Assembly: GCA_002723345.1 (NCBI GenBank)
Contig: PBNV01000044.1
Location: 1 to 37,338 of the forward strand
Length of the DNA stretch: 37,338 nt
From: Rhodospirillaceae bacterium
Lineage (GTDB): Bacteria > Pseudomonadota > Alphaproteobacteria > Rhodospirillales > UBA2165
Reading direction: 5' to 3'
The notes below the pieces were generated by a model. The model had not been told where the DNA came from and did no database searches. It saw only the letters and a list, made by a program, of their open reading frames with translations. How positions within the stretch are numbered: the stretch's first letter is position 1; every line of letters begins with the position of its first letter. Below are positions 8,602 through 17,420 of the stretch, one piece after another. The position numbers and the translations under genes are program-made.

Positions 8602-10683
8602 ATGACCAGCCTTTGGATGAACAGGATTAAGCGGGCTAGGCAGCGGAGGCCAGCCGAACTAATCCGTCATGGCTGGTTCGAGCTTAAATCCATTAGAGAT
8701 CGGTTCCGTTCATCCCCAATTTTGGGTCCGCCCGATACGTTTTTATGTCATGCGTTCCATACCCAAACCATTGACGAATTATGGCAGGCAATCTCCAATC
8801 AACCCTACCCACTTATCACGGCCATATTTGCGCCAAAGCATTTTGAAAAAGCAGCGCCTGACGAACCACAGCGTGTCCGGGAGGCTGCTGGGCGGTCCAT
8901 GGCTTATACGGTCGATTTGTTAGGGTCAGGGAGGGTTCGATTACAGGAGCCTCTGGATTGGACGGTTGATTTTAAGAATGGTTTTAATTGGCCGATGTCA
9001 TTTTTCCGGGATGTCCAAATCCAGGATGTGAACCGCCGCAGTGACATTAAAGTCCCTTGGGAATTCAGCAGGTTGCAGTGGCTTGCGCCAGTCGCGCAGG
9101 CCTATTTAATCGACGGTGACGAAAAATATGCCGAATTCGCGCGTGATGTTCTCGAAAGCTGGATGTTATCCAATCCATACGCCCGCGGTCCCAATTGGTC
9201 GATCACTATGGAGCCAGCTATGCGGATATTTACGTGGACATGGCTGTTTCACGTCTTTCAGGGCACAGCAGCCTGGTCCGACCAGCATTTCCGAACTCGG
9301 TTTCTGGCCTGTCTTTATGAACATGGTGCCTTTTGTGCCAGATATCTTGAAGATTTTGGCATCAATGGTAATCATCTGACGGCCGATGCAAGTGCTCTAG
9401 TTTTTTCAGCGGAATTTTTTCCTGAAAGCGCGGAAACGCAAAAATGGGGCGATAAGGGCTGGCGTCTTCTGGTTTCCGAAATATTCAAACAGGTGCATGA
9501 CGATGGGGTAGATTTTGAAGGCTCCGCCTCTTATCACCGCATGGTAGCCGAACTGTTCCTGTGGCCGGCACGATATCGAAAGGTAAAAGACAAAGGTGTT
9601 CCCGAATTGTACTACGAGCGGCTTCGGAAAATGGCTTCTTTTTGTGCTGCTTACTCCGGCTCCAATGGGGTGGCCCCACTATGGGGTGATGCAGATGACG
9701 GCCGGCCGTTCATCCTTGGAGCCCAGGCTCCCTCTCAACATGGCTATTTGGCTGCCTTAATATCCCTTGCCATCGATGACGCGGTTCTGGCATGTCCTCC
9801 GGCTGCTTCGGTCGGAGAGATAATCTGGTCACTTGGCACGGCGGCTTGGGAAACAGCCTCGGGTGCACCAGCTCAGGAACCCCGGTCCATCGCGTTTTCG
9901 GTTGGAGGGCTTTATATCATGGCCGGCGGGGATGCTCAGGTTTTCATAGATTCTGGGCCGGTCGGATATGGCGGGCGAGGTGGTCATGGCCACAATGATT
10001 GCCTTTCGTTTGACGCTCAGCTCGCCGGTGTATCCGTGATATCTGACAGCGGCACCTATGTTTATACGGAAGACTTTGCAGCTCGAAACTTGTTCCGGTC
10101 GACGGCCTACCACAACACGCCGCAAATAGATGGGGAAGAAATTAACAGGTTTGTGGGGCCTAATGAGCTTTTTACTCTGCGAGCAGACGCAATTCCAGAG
10201 GTCCGTGCATGGCGCCCTAGCGAGGCCGCAGATATATTTATTGGGTCTCACTCGGGGTATGAGAGACTGTTCCCAGGGGTTCGCCCAGTTCGAACCTTGA
10301 TCCTTGATAAAACCATTTCGGCCTTAATTACTCGGGATGAATTCGAGAGAGCGGGCGCGATAGCCGGAGAGAATGCTGTTTCAATTCCTTATCATCTGGC
10401 CCCTGGTACCATCATTGAGCCTCGAGGCACAGGCATGTGGCGGCTCACCAGCGCAAACAAACCATTTGTGATGTTTGCAGATCTGAGGGACTCATGGGAC
10501 GCAGAAATCTTGTCGGGGTGGATTTCTGAGAACTATGGACAGAGGTTGGAGAGGCCTGTTCTATGTTTCAGGAGATTTGGATCGCTGAAGTCTTTGCGTG
10601 TAGCTATTTGTCCGGAAAAATCTGTGCCCGAAAATATCAACGGATGGATGGAGGAATGGCTCTCCGCTGCGTCAGGTGTCTAG
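8602..10683 (+). CDS. heparinase II/III family polysaccharide lyase
   Basis: The 693-residue product has the two-domain layout of this family. An N-terminal alpha/alpha toroid (about 90-400) contains NHLTADASALVFSAEFFP and the catalytic-region segment EGSASYHRM. A beta-sandwich Heparinase_II_III domain (about 430-640) contains GGRGGHGHNDCLSFD near residue 460, SDSGTYVY and AYHNTPQIDGEE. No signal peptide is visible, so the protein may act in the cytoplasm or during polysaccharide export. Similar alphaproteobacterial proteins often sit in exopolysaccharide clusters, but no glycan biosynthesis genes are adjacent here. The ATG at 8602 has only a weak upstream ribosome-binding sequence. Uronic-acid polysaccharide cleavage is a family inference. 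Confidence 0.87.
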   Translation: MTSLWMNRIKRARQRRPAELIRHGWFELKSIRDRFRSSPILGPPDTFLCHAFHTQTIDELWQAISNQPYPLITAIFAPKHFEKAAPDEPQRVREAAGRSMAYTVDLLGSGRVRLQEPLDWTVDFKNGFNWPMSFFRDVQIQDVNRRSDIKVPWEFSRLQWLAPVAQAYLIDGDEKYAEFARDVLESWMLSNPYARGPNWSITMEPAMRIFTWTWLFHVFQGTAAWSDQHFRTRFLACLYEHGAFCARYLEDFGINGNHLTADASALVFSAEFFPESAETQKWGDKGWRLLVSEIFKQVHDDGVDFEGSASYHRMVAELFLWPARYRKVKDKGVPELYYERLRKMASFCAAYSGSNGVAPLWGDADDGRPFILGAQAPSQHGYLAALISLAIDDAVLACPPAASVGEIIWSLGTAAWETASGAPAQEPRSIAFSVGGLYIMAGGDAQVFIDSGPVGYGGRGGHGHNDCLSFDAQLAGVSVISDSGTYVYTEDFAARNLFRSTAYHNTPQIDGEEINRFVGPNELFTLRADAIPEVRAWRPSEAADIFIGSHSGYERLFPGVRPVRTLILDKTISALITRDEFERAGAIAGENAVSIPYHLAPGTIIEPRGTGMWRLTSANKPFVMFADLRDSWDAEILSGWISENYGQRLERPVLCFRRFGSLKSLRVAICPEKSVPENINGWMEEWLSAASGV

Positions 10684-10809
10684 GACAGAGAGCTCATACC
10701 ACCAGCGACGAGGAATACCCGATTGAGTGTCATTCGGAGGATGTGGCCGAGGTCCCGTGACCGTTCTCTGTCCCTACCGCTCGTTTTAAAGGCTATGACG
10801 TCCCATCCA

Positions 10810-11100
10810 TTACCAATTCGGTCTCTCGCCACTGAGAATTGTAGCGGCGGTCTTTGGATATTCTGGATCGATATTGTTTAACTCGCAGAATTCAAGAAGG
10901 AAATCTTCCCGGCTCAGGAGGTATTCCAATATGCCGATTTGAACGTCTGTCGTCGCTAACGTCCTCTTTAAATCGGAACCATCAATACCTGTGGTCCCCA
11001 AAAAGGTTGCGAGGCGTTCATCTTCGGAAAATAGGAATGAGGCAATATTTAAGGCGAGGGTTTCCGCCTCATCTCTTTGCGTTTTCGTAGGCAGATGCAA
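10810..11100 (-). CDS. DUF3572 family protein
   Basis: This 96-residue helical soluble protein matches the alphaproteobacterial DUF3572 pattern: ETLALNIASFLFSEDERLATFLGTTG in the first half, IGILEYLLSREDFLLEFCE in the second. The function is unknown, but the family is almost confined to Alphaproteobacteria, which helps place the organism. The gene ends 126 bases from the stop of the convergent heparinase gene. It lies downstream of the small membrane-protein gene at 11120, separated by 19 bases, so the two probably form an operon. Confidence 0.85.
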   Translation of the reverse strand: MHLPTKTQRDEAETLALNIASFLFSEDERLATFLGTTGIDGSDLKRTLATTDVQIGILEYLLSREDFLLEFCELNNIDPEYPKTAATILSGERPNW

Positions 11101-11119
11101 AAAAGGAATGCCCTATCTG

Positions 11120-11452
11120 CTATCCGTGATGCCACCAGGCCATAAATCTGGCGTAGGCACCAAGAGCAATCGACGTCATCACCAACACGAGGCCTAGAGC
11201 GCCAGGAACTTCGGCGAATATATCGCCAAAACTAGCTATAGGTGATGTGCTTAATTTAAAACCGTCCGCCAGAAGTGGTTGGTAAACATCAGCCCATATC
11301 TGCCAACTAACCAGGATGAGCCCCAAAATACCAGATACAAATGACAACAACAGAAGTCCTTTCCATCTTTTCGCCGTCATCTCGATAAGTAACGGTTGCG
11401 GTGTGGTGCCATCCTCGTTCCATCCGGGCGGCCTGATCCCTGCGATTTTCAA
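11120..11452 (-). CDS. small two-helix membrane protein, hypothetical
   Basis: The 110-residue product has a cytoplasmic-looking polar N-terminus, a first helix at about 33-50, a polar loop of about 30 residues and a second helix at about 84-100, ending in WWHHG. A Shine-Dalgarno-like GGGAGG is found upstream on the minus strand. I recognise no family. It is 19 bases upstream of the DUF3572 gene and in the same direction. Confidence 0.6.
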   Translation of the reverse strand: MKIAGIRPPGWNEDGTTPQPLLIEMTAKRWKGLLLLSFVSGILGLILVSWQIWADVYQPLLADGFKLSTSPIASFGDIFAEVPGALGLVLVMTSIALGAYARFMAWWHHG

Positions 11453-11608
11453 CTGTGTTCCTCCCTTTGATTCCTAATCGTTATTTTGACCATAATTATG
11501 GCCGAATTCACAGGCCGATGGCAAATTTTTCTGTGGGCGGCATCAAATCAGGGGAGGAGGGTGCGACAGTGGATTGTGGGTTCCGCGCAATGGGGTTATA
11601 GGTTCCAT

Positions 11609-11929
11609 ATGAAATGCCGTTTAACACAAACCTTACCATTTATGTTTGTCGTGCTTTTTGGGCTTTCGGCCTGCTATAGCTCGGACCCTTATGTGTTTAA
11701 GGAAGGGGAGTTTAACCGTAACTCGCCGACTTTTAACAAGGTGCCTGATGATATCGACAAGGTTGAAATCTGTTACAACAAAGACTCGACGACCCCTGAG
11801 GTTTTGCGTGTTATGGCGACAAATGAATGTGGACGATATGGCAAACGGCCACGCTTTCAGAAACAAGATTTACTGCGTTGCCCGTTGGTGACGCCGGTAA
11901 TGGCCACCTTTTCCTGCATACGACCTTAA
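11609..11929 (+). CDS. small conserved lipoprotein
   Basis: The open frame extends upstream to 11486, but the ATG at 11609 places a clear lipoprotein signal at the very N-terminus: a basic MKCRL start, a hydrophobic run and the lipobox LSAC. Translation from 11486 would bury that signal, so 11609 is the better start. The mature part is about 80 residues with four later cysteines (ICYNK, NECGRYGK, RCPLVTP, FSCIRP) that could form disulfides in the periplasm. I believe similar short lipoproteins with these cysteine contexts occur in other alphaproteobacteria, but no function is known. Confidence 0.65.
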   Translation: MKCRLTQTLPFMFVVLFGLSACYSSDPYVFKEGEFNRNSPTFNKVPDDIDKVEICYNKDSTTPEVLRVMATNECGRYGKRPRFQKQDLLRCPLVTPVMATFSCIRP

Positions 11930-12031
11930 TCGAAACATTTTTTGTTATAGGCAGATGCTTATGCTAGTTTCATTCTGCATTTAATGGCCTAATAATGGGA
12001 AGAACTCTCATTTCCAAGGAGGGTAAAATAC

Positions 12032-12505
12032 ATGAAGAAATTCCTAATCTTGGGAGCCGTTCTATCGGTCGCGGCCTGCTCTGGACAGCAAATAAATCCA
12101 GGGAAAATGGTCGGGGCAGCGGCTGGTGCACTTGTTGGAGGTTATGCAGGCAGCCAGTTTGGCGGTGGCGCAGGTAATCTAATGTTCATCATTGCTGGTG
12201 GTATCGTAGGAGCAGCTTCCGGCGTTTCCATTGGTGAACAGCTGATGCCGTCTGACCGTACTAAATTTCGGCAATCCGCGCAGTTTGCTATGAGCAACAC
12301 CAGCGATGGCAATATGATGAATTGGATAAATCCCGAAACGGGCGTTTCTGGGACTATCAAACCTGTCCGGACCTACTACGCAGGGCATAATACGTTTTGC
12401 CGGGAGTTTGAGGCCAGTATCGCTGTGAGAGATCAAGTTGGTGAGGCGGACGGCCGAGCTTGCAAGGTGGGCGGCGGTTTTTGGTACTTAGAGAATCGCG
12501 TCTGA
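12032..12505 (+). CDS. glycine-zipper lipoprotein, RT0821/Lpp0805-type surface protein
   Basis: A strong Shine-Dalgarno (CCAAGGAGGG) precedes the ATG. The product begins with a lipoprotein signal with lipobox VAAC (Cys16). A Gly/Ala-rich glycine-zipper 2TM segment (about 27-70, GAAAGALVGGYAGSQFGGG...) is followed by a C-terminal domain containing NPETGVSGTIKPVRTYYAG and a conserved-looking CREFEA...ACKVGGGFWYL. This is the arrangement of rickettsial/Legionella 17-kDa-antigen-like outer-membrane lipoproteins. A role in envelope integrity is inferred from the family. Confidence 0.82.
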   Translation: MKKFLILGAVLSVAACSGQQINPGKMVGAAAGALVGGYAGSQFGGGAGNLMFIIAGGIVGAASGVSIGEQLMPSDRTKFRQSAQFAMSNTSDGNMMNWINPETGVSGTIKPVRTYYAGHNTFCREFEASIAVRDQVGEADGRACKVGGGFWYLENRV

Positions 12506-12514
12506 TCTGCTCTC

Positions 12515-13387
12515 TTGGCTGCAGAGCGTGTTGTTTTCGTTATCGCCAGCTCTGAAAATATAAGGCGCGTGCTTTATTCCCTTCTGGCCGTTGTTGCAGT
12601 CTATGGCGTCGTGGTTGCGCTCATGTTCTTATTGCAACGCAGTTTGATGTACCATCCGTCAGCTAATTTGTTGGACCCCGCTGACCATGGTGTGCCGGAG
12701 ATGCAACAAGTTACTCTGGACACGGAGGATGGATTGGCTCTAACCGCTTGGTACCGAGGGGCCCAAGAGGGTCTGCAGACCATAGTGTATTTTCACGGTA
12801 ACGGAGGGCACATCGGACACCGCGCAGGCAAAGTTAATGCCTATTTAAACGCCGGTTATGGTCTTTTGCTTGTTTGTTACCGGGGCTACGGGACCAACCC
12901 TGGCGCGCCGACCGAAGAAAATCTTATTAAGGATGGTAAGGCTGGCCTCAGATTCCTGGAAAACTCAGGGGTGCTGAAAGAACAAATAGTTCTGTACGGG
13001 GAGTCCCTTGGCACCGGTGTTGCCACTGCATTGGCGCAAAGAAAAGCTGTCAGCGCTCTGATTTTAGAAGCACCATTCACCTCGATTGCCGATGTTGCTC
13101 AACATCATTATTTTTATTTACCAGCCCGTTATCTTATCAAAGACCGGTTTGAATCGGGCGAGCGAATTAAGCGATCTAAGGCGCCGTTACTGATTATCCA
13201 TGGAGAGAAAGATCGAGTTGTTCCATGGAAGTTTGGCCGTGCCCTGTTTGATTTGGCGCCAGAGCCCAAATCTTTTCTTTCGGTGCCGTTAGCGTCTCAT
13301 AACAATTTATATGAGTTCGGGACTGCCTCAAAAGTCATTGATTTCATGATAAAAAATAAACGTATGGCGCCAAATAATAGACATTAA
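12515..13387 (+). CDS. membrane-anchored alpha/beta hydrolase (ABHD13/Bem46-like)
   Basis: A single N-terminal helix (about 18-40) is followed by an alpha/beta-hydrolase domain. The oxyanion-hole HGNGGHIGHR is near residue 94, and the catalytic triad is visible: S164 (YGESLGTG), D233 (HGEKDRVVP) and H262 (ASHNNL). The pattern matches the Bem46/ABHD13/ABHD17 group of serine hydrolases, some of which are depalmitoylases; the substrate here is unknown. The frame starts at a TTG (12515) without a clear ribosome-binding site. A GTG at 12569, preceded by AAGG and placed just before the helix, is a good alternative start. The gene follows the lipoprotein gene by 9 bases and may be co-transcribed. 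Confidence 0.83.
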   Translation: MAAERVVFVIASSENIRRVLYSLLAVVAVYGVVVALMFLLQRSLMYHPSANLLDPADHGVPEMQQVTLDTEDGLALTAWYRGAQEGLQTIVYFHGNGGHIGHRAGKVNAYLNAGYGLLLVCYRGYGTNPGAPTEENLIKDGKAGLRFLENSGVLKEQIVLYGESLGTGVATALAQRKAVSALILEAPFTSIADVAQHHYFYLPARYLIKDRFESGERIKRSKAPLLIIHGEKDRVVPWKFGRALFDLAPEPKSFLSVPLASHNNLYEFGTASKVIDFMIKNKRMAPNNRH

Positions 13388-13446
13388 ACATCTGTTTATG
13401 CTAGTCATGCCCAAAATATAAAACACTTAGAACGGGAAAATAAACT

Positions 13447-13884
13447 GTGGCGCTAGCCCACAAAATCGGGTTAACCGGCTTGTCGCCGGTTAACCGTACG
13501 CCGGCCCTTGGTCGGGTAGCCTCTCTGGATGGTATGCCTATTGAAGAACTGGCAGAAAAGCCATCTGTAGTCTACGAGGGGGCAAGCTTTTATTACGAAG
13601 ATTTATTGGACGGAAGGGACCGATCTTGGACTGGCACCCAATGGGATCTGACGCCTCGAAGACCGGAACGTAAAATTAATCGAAGCCTAATTGCCGGCAC
13701 TACCCAAAGTTTCGCTGACGCTTTCAGTTTGGCGATGGGTTCGAAATCTAGTGAGGCTAAGGGTTCTCTTAGAGAGGGGGCATCGGCGCCAACTGCTAAG
13801 GGTATTGCGACCTATGAAGCCATCGCTAGGGTGATTTATGACGAAACTCTGCCTCGAGGAGAGTCCCTGAATGTAAATGCGTAA
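13447..13884 (+). CDS. hypothetical protein (145 aa)
   Basis: A GTG start at 13447 with ACGGGA upstream opens a 145-residue soluble protein without signal or membrane helix. It has a low-complexity, Ser/Ala/Gly-rich middle (about 80-115) and a more ordered segment VYEGASFYYEDLLDG near residue 42. The C-terminal TYEAIARVIYDETLPRG may be helical. I do not recognise a family. It is convergent with the molybdopterin-binding/MocA fusion gene. Confidence 0.55.
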   Translation: MALAHKIGLTGLSPVNRTPALGRVASLDGMPIEELAEKPSVVYEGASFYYEDLLDGRDRSWTGTQWDLTPRRPERKINRSLIAGTTQSFADAFSLAMGSKSSEAKGSLREGASAPTAKGIATYEAIARVIYDETLPRGESLNVNA

Positions 13885-13925
13885 TTCGGGTAGCGTTATA
13901 CATATTTAGGTTTCGGATATGCCGA

Positions 13926-15560
13926 TTATGGAACGCGATCCTTAAGCCGTTGGAGTTGCTCTGGCGTATCAACATCAAATAACACTCCGTCATTTGCCAT
14001 CATGACCTCATGGACCTGGTCGGCGTGTTCTTCAAGGAGTGCGCGCGCGCCCGTATCCCCCGTAAGGCCCAGCATTGCGCCTCGAAGAGCTTTACCCCAT
14101 AGGATGGGGTTACCGCGTTTCCGCCCGTACACGGGAACGCAAATAGACCTGCCTTCCAGCGGATCAAATGCACGTATGAGTTCATTGAGCATATCGAGCG
14201 TTACTAGGGGCATATCACCGAGACAAATGATGAAGCCGTCCGATGTTTCAGGTATTGCTGCCAAGCCCGCCTTGAGAGATGTACTCAGGCCGTCATTATG
14301 GTTTGGATTATGAACAAAGGACAACCCTGCCAGATCGGTTAGGGCGGCCGTCACGTCATTGGCCTCATGGCCGGTCACCACAGTTACGGACGTGACATTG
14401 GACGCCTGGAGGGCCGCAACGGTTCGATATATCAGAGGGGTTCCGTTGATGTCCGCCAATAATTTGTTGTCCTTACCCATGCGTTTGGACGAGCCGGCCG
14501 CTAGCACTATGGCAGAAATTTTGGGTTCTTTAGTACCTGTAAAATTTTCTCCGGTGTTTTGGGATTGGCGAAGTTGGCCGCGTTCGGAAATCTCTTTCAA
14601 CAACCCCCCGGCGCCCATTAACATGATATCCCGAGACGTCACCGGAATATCGGCCAACAGCCGCCATAAAATCCAGTCGAATCCGTTGAGCTTTGGTGAA
14701 CGCGCGCAGCCAGGCATTCCCACTAACGGATGCCCGCCCAAACTACCAGTGAACAACAGGTTTCCGGGGTCGACGGGCATGCCGAAATGATCTACGGAAC
14801 CGCCGGCACTTACCACCGCTGCTGGCAATACGTCGTTCCTATCAACAACCGCAGAGGCTCCGAATAATAGTATGATATCGCATTTACCGTCGAGCCGCGC
14901 GAGCGCGCGCTCAACATCAACCTGTTGATGGTCGCAGCGCACATCTTCAGTGATACGACTGCCATAGGCCTCGATACGGGCTGCTGCGGTTTCGAGGGTT
15001 TTGTCCAGGATACTCTCCTTCATCCCGGGAAGCCGGGTCATGATCAGTCCGAGACGTTTGGTTCCAAAGGGCGCAATGGAAATCATAGGTCCGTCAGATC
15101 TCGCCAAGGTCTCGGCCCTGGCGACCGTCTCCTCTAGAGCGGCGAATGGAATTATCTTAATTGTGGCAATTAGTTGGCCAGGCAAGACAACCTCATATGC
15201 CGGCAGAGTAGCGGCCGTTATAGTCTCATCAATAAGATTAAGTTCATCCAATCGAGCAGTATCAAATTGCAGAAGACCATGAGCGTCTGCTATCAGGTTA
15301 CATCGGCCCGTGAAGGCTATGCCGATGTGGGTGTGGGCACCCGCCACAGCCGCACTAATGCGCTCGGCGGCAGCGTCCTCTGGTACGTCGTTGCTGTCCA
15401 GAATGGCTGCGATAACGGACGAGTGTCCTGCTGCGATTAGCAGTTCAATGTCGTCCGCGCTGATTATGTGTCCCTTTTTAAGAACCCTTCCCGGAAGTTT
15501 GGTGCTGTGGGCGAGGAGCGCGCCTTCCGCCTGTTCCAGCGGGATGGGACCAAACTTCAT
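13926..15560 (-). CDS. molybdopterin-binding domain / MocA-type nucleotidyltransferase fusion
   Basis: This 544-residue two-domain Moco-maturation protein joins an N-terminal MoeA/MogA-type domain (about 1-330) to a nucleotidyltransferase. The first part holds a molybdopterin-binding Rossmann-like core (ILLFGASAVVDRNDVLPAAV near 230-250, GGSVDHFGMPVDPGNLL at 253-269, GMPGCARSPKLNGFDW at 281-296). The second domain (about 345-544) has the signature LAAGSSKRMGKDNKLL (353-368) and the metal-binding GDMP (448-451), as in MocA/MobA. MocA transfers CMP to molybdopterin to make the cytosine dinucleotide form used by CO-dehydrogenase/xanthine-oxidase-type enzymes. Its start overlaps the xdhC stop by 4 bases, so the two are translationally coupled. 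Confidence 0.88.
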   Translation of the reverse strand: MKFGPIPLEQAEGALLAHSTKLPGRVLKKGHIISADDIELLIAAGHSSVIAAILDSNDVPEDAAAERISAAVAGAHTHIGIAFTGRCNLIADAHGLLQFDTARLDELNLIDETITAATLPAYEVVLPGQLIATIKIIPFAALEETVARAETLARSDGPMISIAPFGTKRLGLIMTRLPGMKESILDKTLETAAARIEAYGSRITEDVRCDHQQVDVERALARLDGKCDIILLFGASAVVDRNDVLPAAVVSAGGSVDHFGMPVDPGNLLFTGSLGGHPLVGMPGCARSPKLNGFDWILWRLLADIPVTSRDIMLMGAGGLLKEISERGQLRQSQNTGENFTGTKEPKISAIVLAAGSSKRMGKDNKLLADINGTPLIYRTVAALQASNVTSVTVVTGHEANDVTAALTDLAGLSFVHNPNHNDGLSTSLKAGLAAIPETSDGFIICLGDMPLVTLDMLNELIRAFDPLEGRSICVPVYGRKRGNPILWGKALRGAMLGLTGDTGARALLEEHADQVHEVMMANDGVLFDVDTPEQLQRLKDRVP

Positions 15561-16573
15561 GCGGAGACTGTCTCGAGCTTGCCATGTTTTGCCGCGATGA
15601 TCTCACCAAGGACTGCTACCGCTATCTCCGCTGGCGATATGGCACCCAAATCCAGTCCGATGGGCCCGTTGATGCGGTTTAAAATCTCCGCACTAAAACC
15701 AGACGCTCTCAAGCGATCCAAGCGGGAGGCGTGGGTTCGTTTGCTCCCTAGTGAGCCGATATAGAAGGCATCTGAGTTTAGCGCTTTCTCCAGAGCTGGA
15801 TCGTCTAGTTTAGGGTCATGGGTGAGTGTGACAATGGCTGTTCGCGCATCCGGGGTTAGTGCCTCCAAAGCGTCATCGGGCCATTCATTGATCAACGCGA
15901 CATTTGGGAACCGGGCATCCGTTGCGAATGAACCTCTAGGATCCACAACCGTTACCTCAAATCCTGCAGTTTGTGCCATTGGGATAAGGGCCTGAGAAAT
16001 ATGCACGGCGCCCACAATGATCATGCGTAATGGTGGGTTGAATATGTGCACGAAAAGGGACTGCCCGTCCTGATTACACAACTGGCTTCTGTCATCTCGG
16101 AGGGCCTTGTGGACAGTCAATAGCATATCCGACGAGAGGTCAATTTCTCCCTCGGACCCCGTGGAGGTGACGAGGCTTCGTTCGCCGGTCTGGATGTTGG
16201 TGACGGAGGCCAGAGGTCGCTCAATTGCTAATCTGGACACATCCGAGTGGTCTCCAGCTTTTTCAACAAATATTTTAATGTCCCCGCCGCAAGCAAGGCC
16301 GACCTCCCACGCCTGTTCATTCGTGACACCAAAGTCGAGAATTCGGACCTTGCCGTCAGAAATAGAGGAGAGACCCTCCCCGATCACAGCGCCCTCGATA
16401 CAGCCACCTGAGACGGATCCAACGAATTCTCCATCATCCATTACGGCAAGTTGGCTGCCCACTGGACGGGGCGAAGAGCCCCACGTTCCAATAACGGTCG
16501 CTAGGGCAACACCCTTGCCACTGGCAAGCCAGTTTGCGGCTTGGTTTAGTACGTCATCATTTGAGTCGGCCAT
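15557..16573 (-). CDS. XdhC/CoxI family molybdenum cofactor insertion protein
   Basis: The 338-residue product has the XdhC/CoxI N-terminal domain (TVIGTWGSSPRPVGSQLAV, then FVGSVSGGCIEGAV, residues about 27-63). A C-terminal Rossmann XdhC domain follows (MIIVGAVHISQAL, then YIGSLGSKRTHASRLDRL). XdhC binds sulfurated Moco and delivers it to xanthine-dehydrogenase-family large subunits. It lies between the FAD-subunit gene (44 bases upstream) and the MocA fusion (4-base overlap). No strong ribosome-binding site is seen before the ATG at 16573. Its presence implies a molybdoenzyme large subunit elsewhere in the genome. Confidence 0.9.
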   Translation of the reverse strand: MADSNDDVLNQAANWLASGKGVALATVIGTWGSSPRPVGSQLAVMDDGEFVGSVSGGCIEGAVIGEGLSSISDGKVRILDFGVTNEQAWEVGLACGGDIKIFVEKAGDHSDVSRLAIERPLASVTNIQTGERSLVTSTGSEGEIDLSSDMLLTVHKALRDDRSQLCNQDGQSLFVHIFNPPLRMIIVGAVHISQALIPMAQTAGFEVTVVDPRGSFATDARFPNVALINEWPDDALEALTPDARTAIVTLTHDPKLDDPALEKALNSDAFYIGSLGSKRTHASRLDRLRASGFSAEILNRINGPIGLDLGAISPAEIAVAVLGEIIAAKHGKLETVSA

Positions 16574-16617
16574 GGGTCACGCTTTGATAGCCGGTGGGGG
16601 GGCTGATATCAGTTCTA

Positions 16618-17406
16618 CTATCCAATCGCGCGCCGTGTCATAACGTTAATTAGGTGGGCGCGGTATTCTGCACTGGCGTGGATGTCGGAGTTCAAACCTT
16701 CATCACTAATTTTAATGTCCTTAATTTTGTCAGGATCTAAATTGCCGTCTGCCCAAGCCTCCTCAAACTCTGTCTGGCGGTACGCGCAGGCACCGGCACC
16801 TGTAATTGCAACCCTCACACCATCGCTGGTCTTCGCCACAAAGGAACCCACAATAGGATAACGGCTTGCCGGGTTAGGAAAATGTTTGTATCCCGCCTGC
16901 TCCGGGATCGGGAAGGAGACCGCAACGATCAGTTCCCCTTCTTCGAGTGCCGTATCAAACATGCCGGTGAAAAACTCATCCGCCGGGATGGAGCGCTTGT
17001 CCGTATTGATTGTGGCATTTAAGGCTAAGACTGCGCTGGGATAACTTGCCGCCGGGTCGTTATTTGCCAAGGAGCCCCCAATAGTTCCTCGATTTCGAAC
17101 CATTGGATCACCAATGGTGCCCGCAAGATCCGCGAGCGCCGGAATTCTGGATTTAACCAACTCTGAGCTGTGGACTTGATGATGGGTCGTCATGGCTTTC
17201 ACGACGATGGCGCCACTGTCCTCGGTAATACCCCGCAAGTCCTCCAGATCACCCAAATCTACAACATCGCTGGGTTGGTCCAAGCGCTGTTTGAGCACAG
17301 GTATCAGGGTCATGCCGCCAGCCAAGTAGCGAGCGTCATCCGACGCTCCATGTTTGGATATGGCCTCATCCGATGAAGAAGCGCGTGAGTAACTGAAATC
17401 GTACAT
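16618..17406 (-). CDS. coxM: FAD-binding medium subunit of a CO-dehydrogenase/xanthine-dehydrogenase-type enzyme
   Basis: This 262-residue FAD_binding_5/CO_deh_flav_C protein has the two FAD-pyrophosphate motifs of the family: AGGMT at residues 29-33 and TIGGSLANNDPAA at 108-120. A second domain (about 160-255) covers the FAD-proximal C-terminus. It passes electrons from the Fe-S subunit to an acceptor. A strong GGAGGG ribosome-binding site is placed before the ATG, 14 bases after the Fe-S subunit stop. Two stop codons in a row (TAG TAG) close the frame. The symbol describes the subunit class only; the substrate (CO, aldehyde, purine or other) is not determined. Confidence 0.88.
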   Translation of the reverse strand: MYDFSYSRASSSDEAISKHGASDDARYLAGGMTLIPVLKQRLDQPSDVVDLGDLEDLRGITEDSGAIVVKAMTTHHQVHSSELVKSRIPALADLAGTIGDPMVRNRGTIGGSLANNDPAASYPSAVLALNATINTDKRSIPADEFFTGMFDTALEEGELIVAVSFPIPEQAGYKHFPNPASRYPIVGSFVAKTSDGVRVAITGAGACAYRQTEFEEAWADGNLDPDKIKDIKISDEGLNSDIHASAEYRAHLINVMTRRAIG

Positions 17407-17420
17407 GCTTCAGGCCCTCC

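Noticed and set aside
9829..10251. 140-codon minus-strand frame inside the heparinase gene
   Set aside because: It lies opposite the conserved GGHGHND region of a confident gene; its composition is that of a reverse-frame shadow.
14359..14790. 143-codon plus-strand frame opposite the MocA fusion
   Set aside because: It is the reverse complement of conserved MPT-binding and nucleotidyltransferase sequence, with no independent support.
16107..16643. 178-codon plus-strand frame opposite xdhC
   Set aside because: It is antisense to a clear XdhC protein, is Ser/Pro/Thr-rich as expected of a shadow frame and has no family match or good ribosome-binding site.
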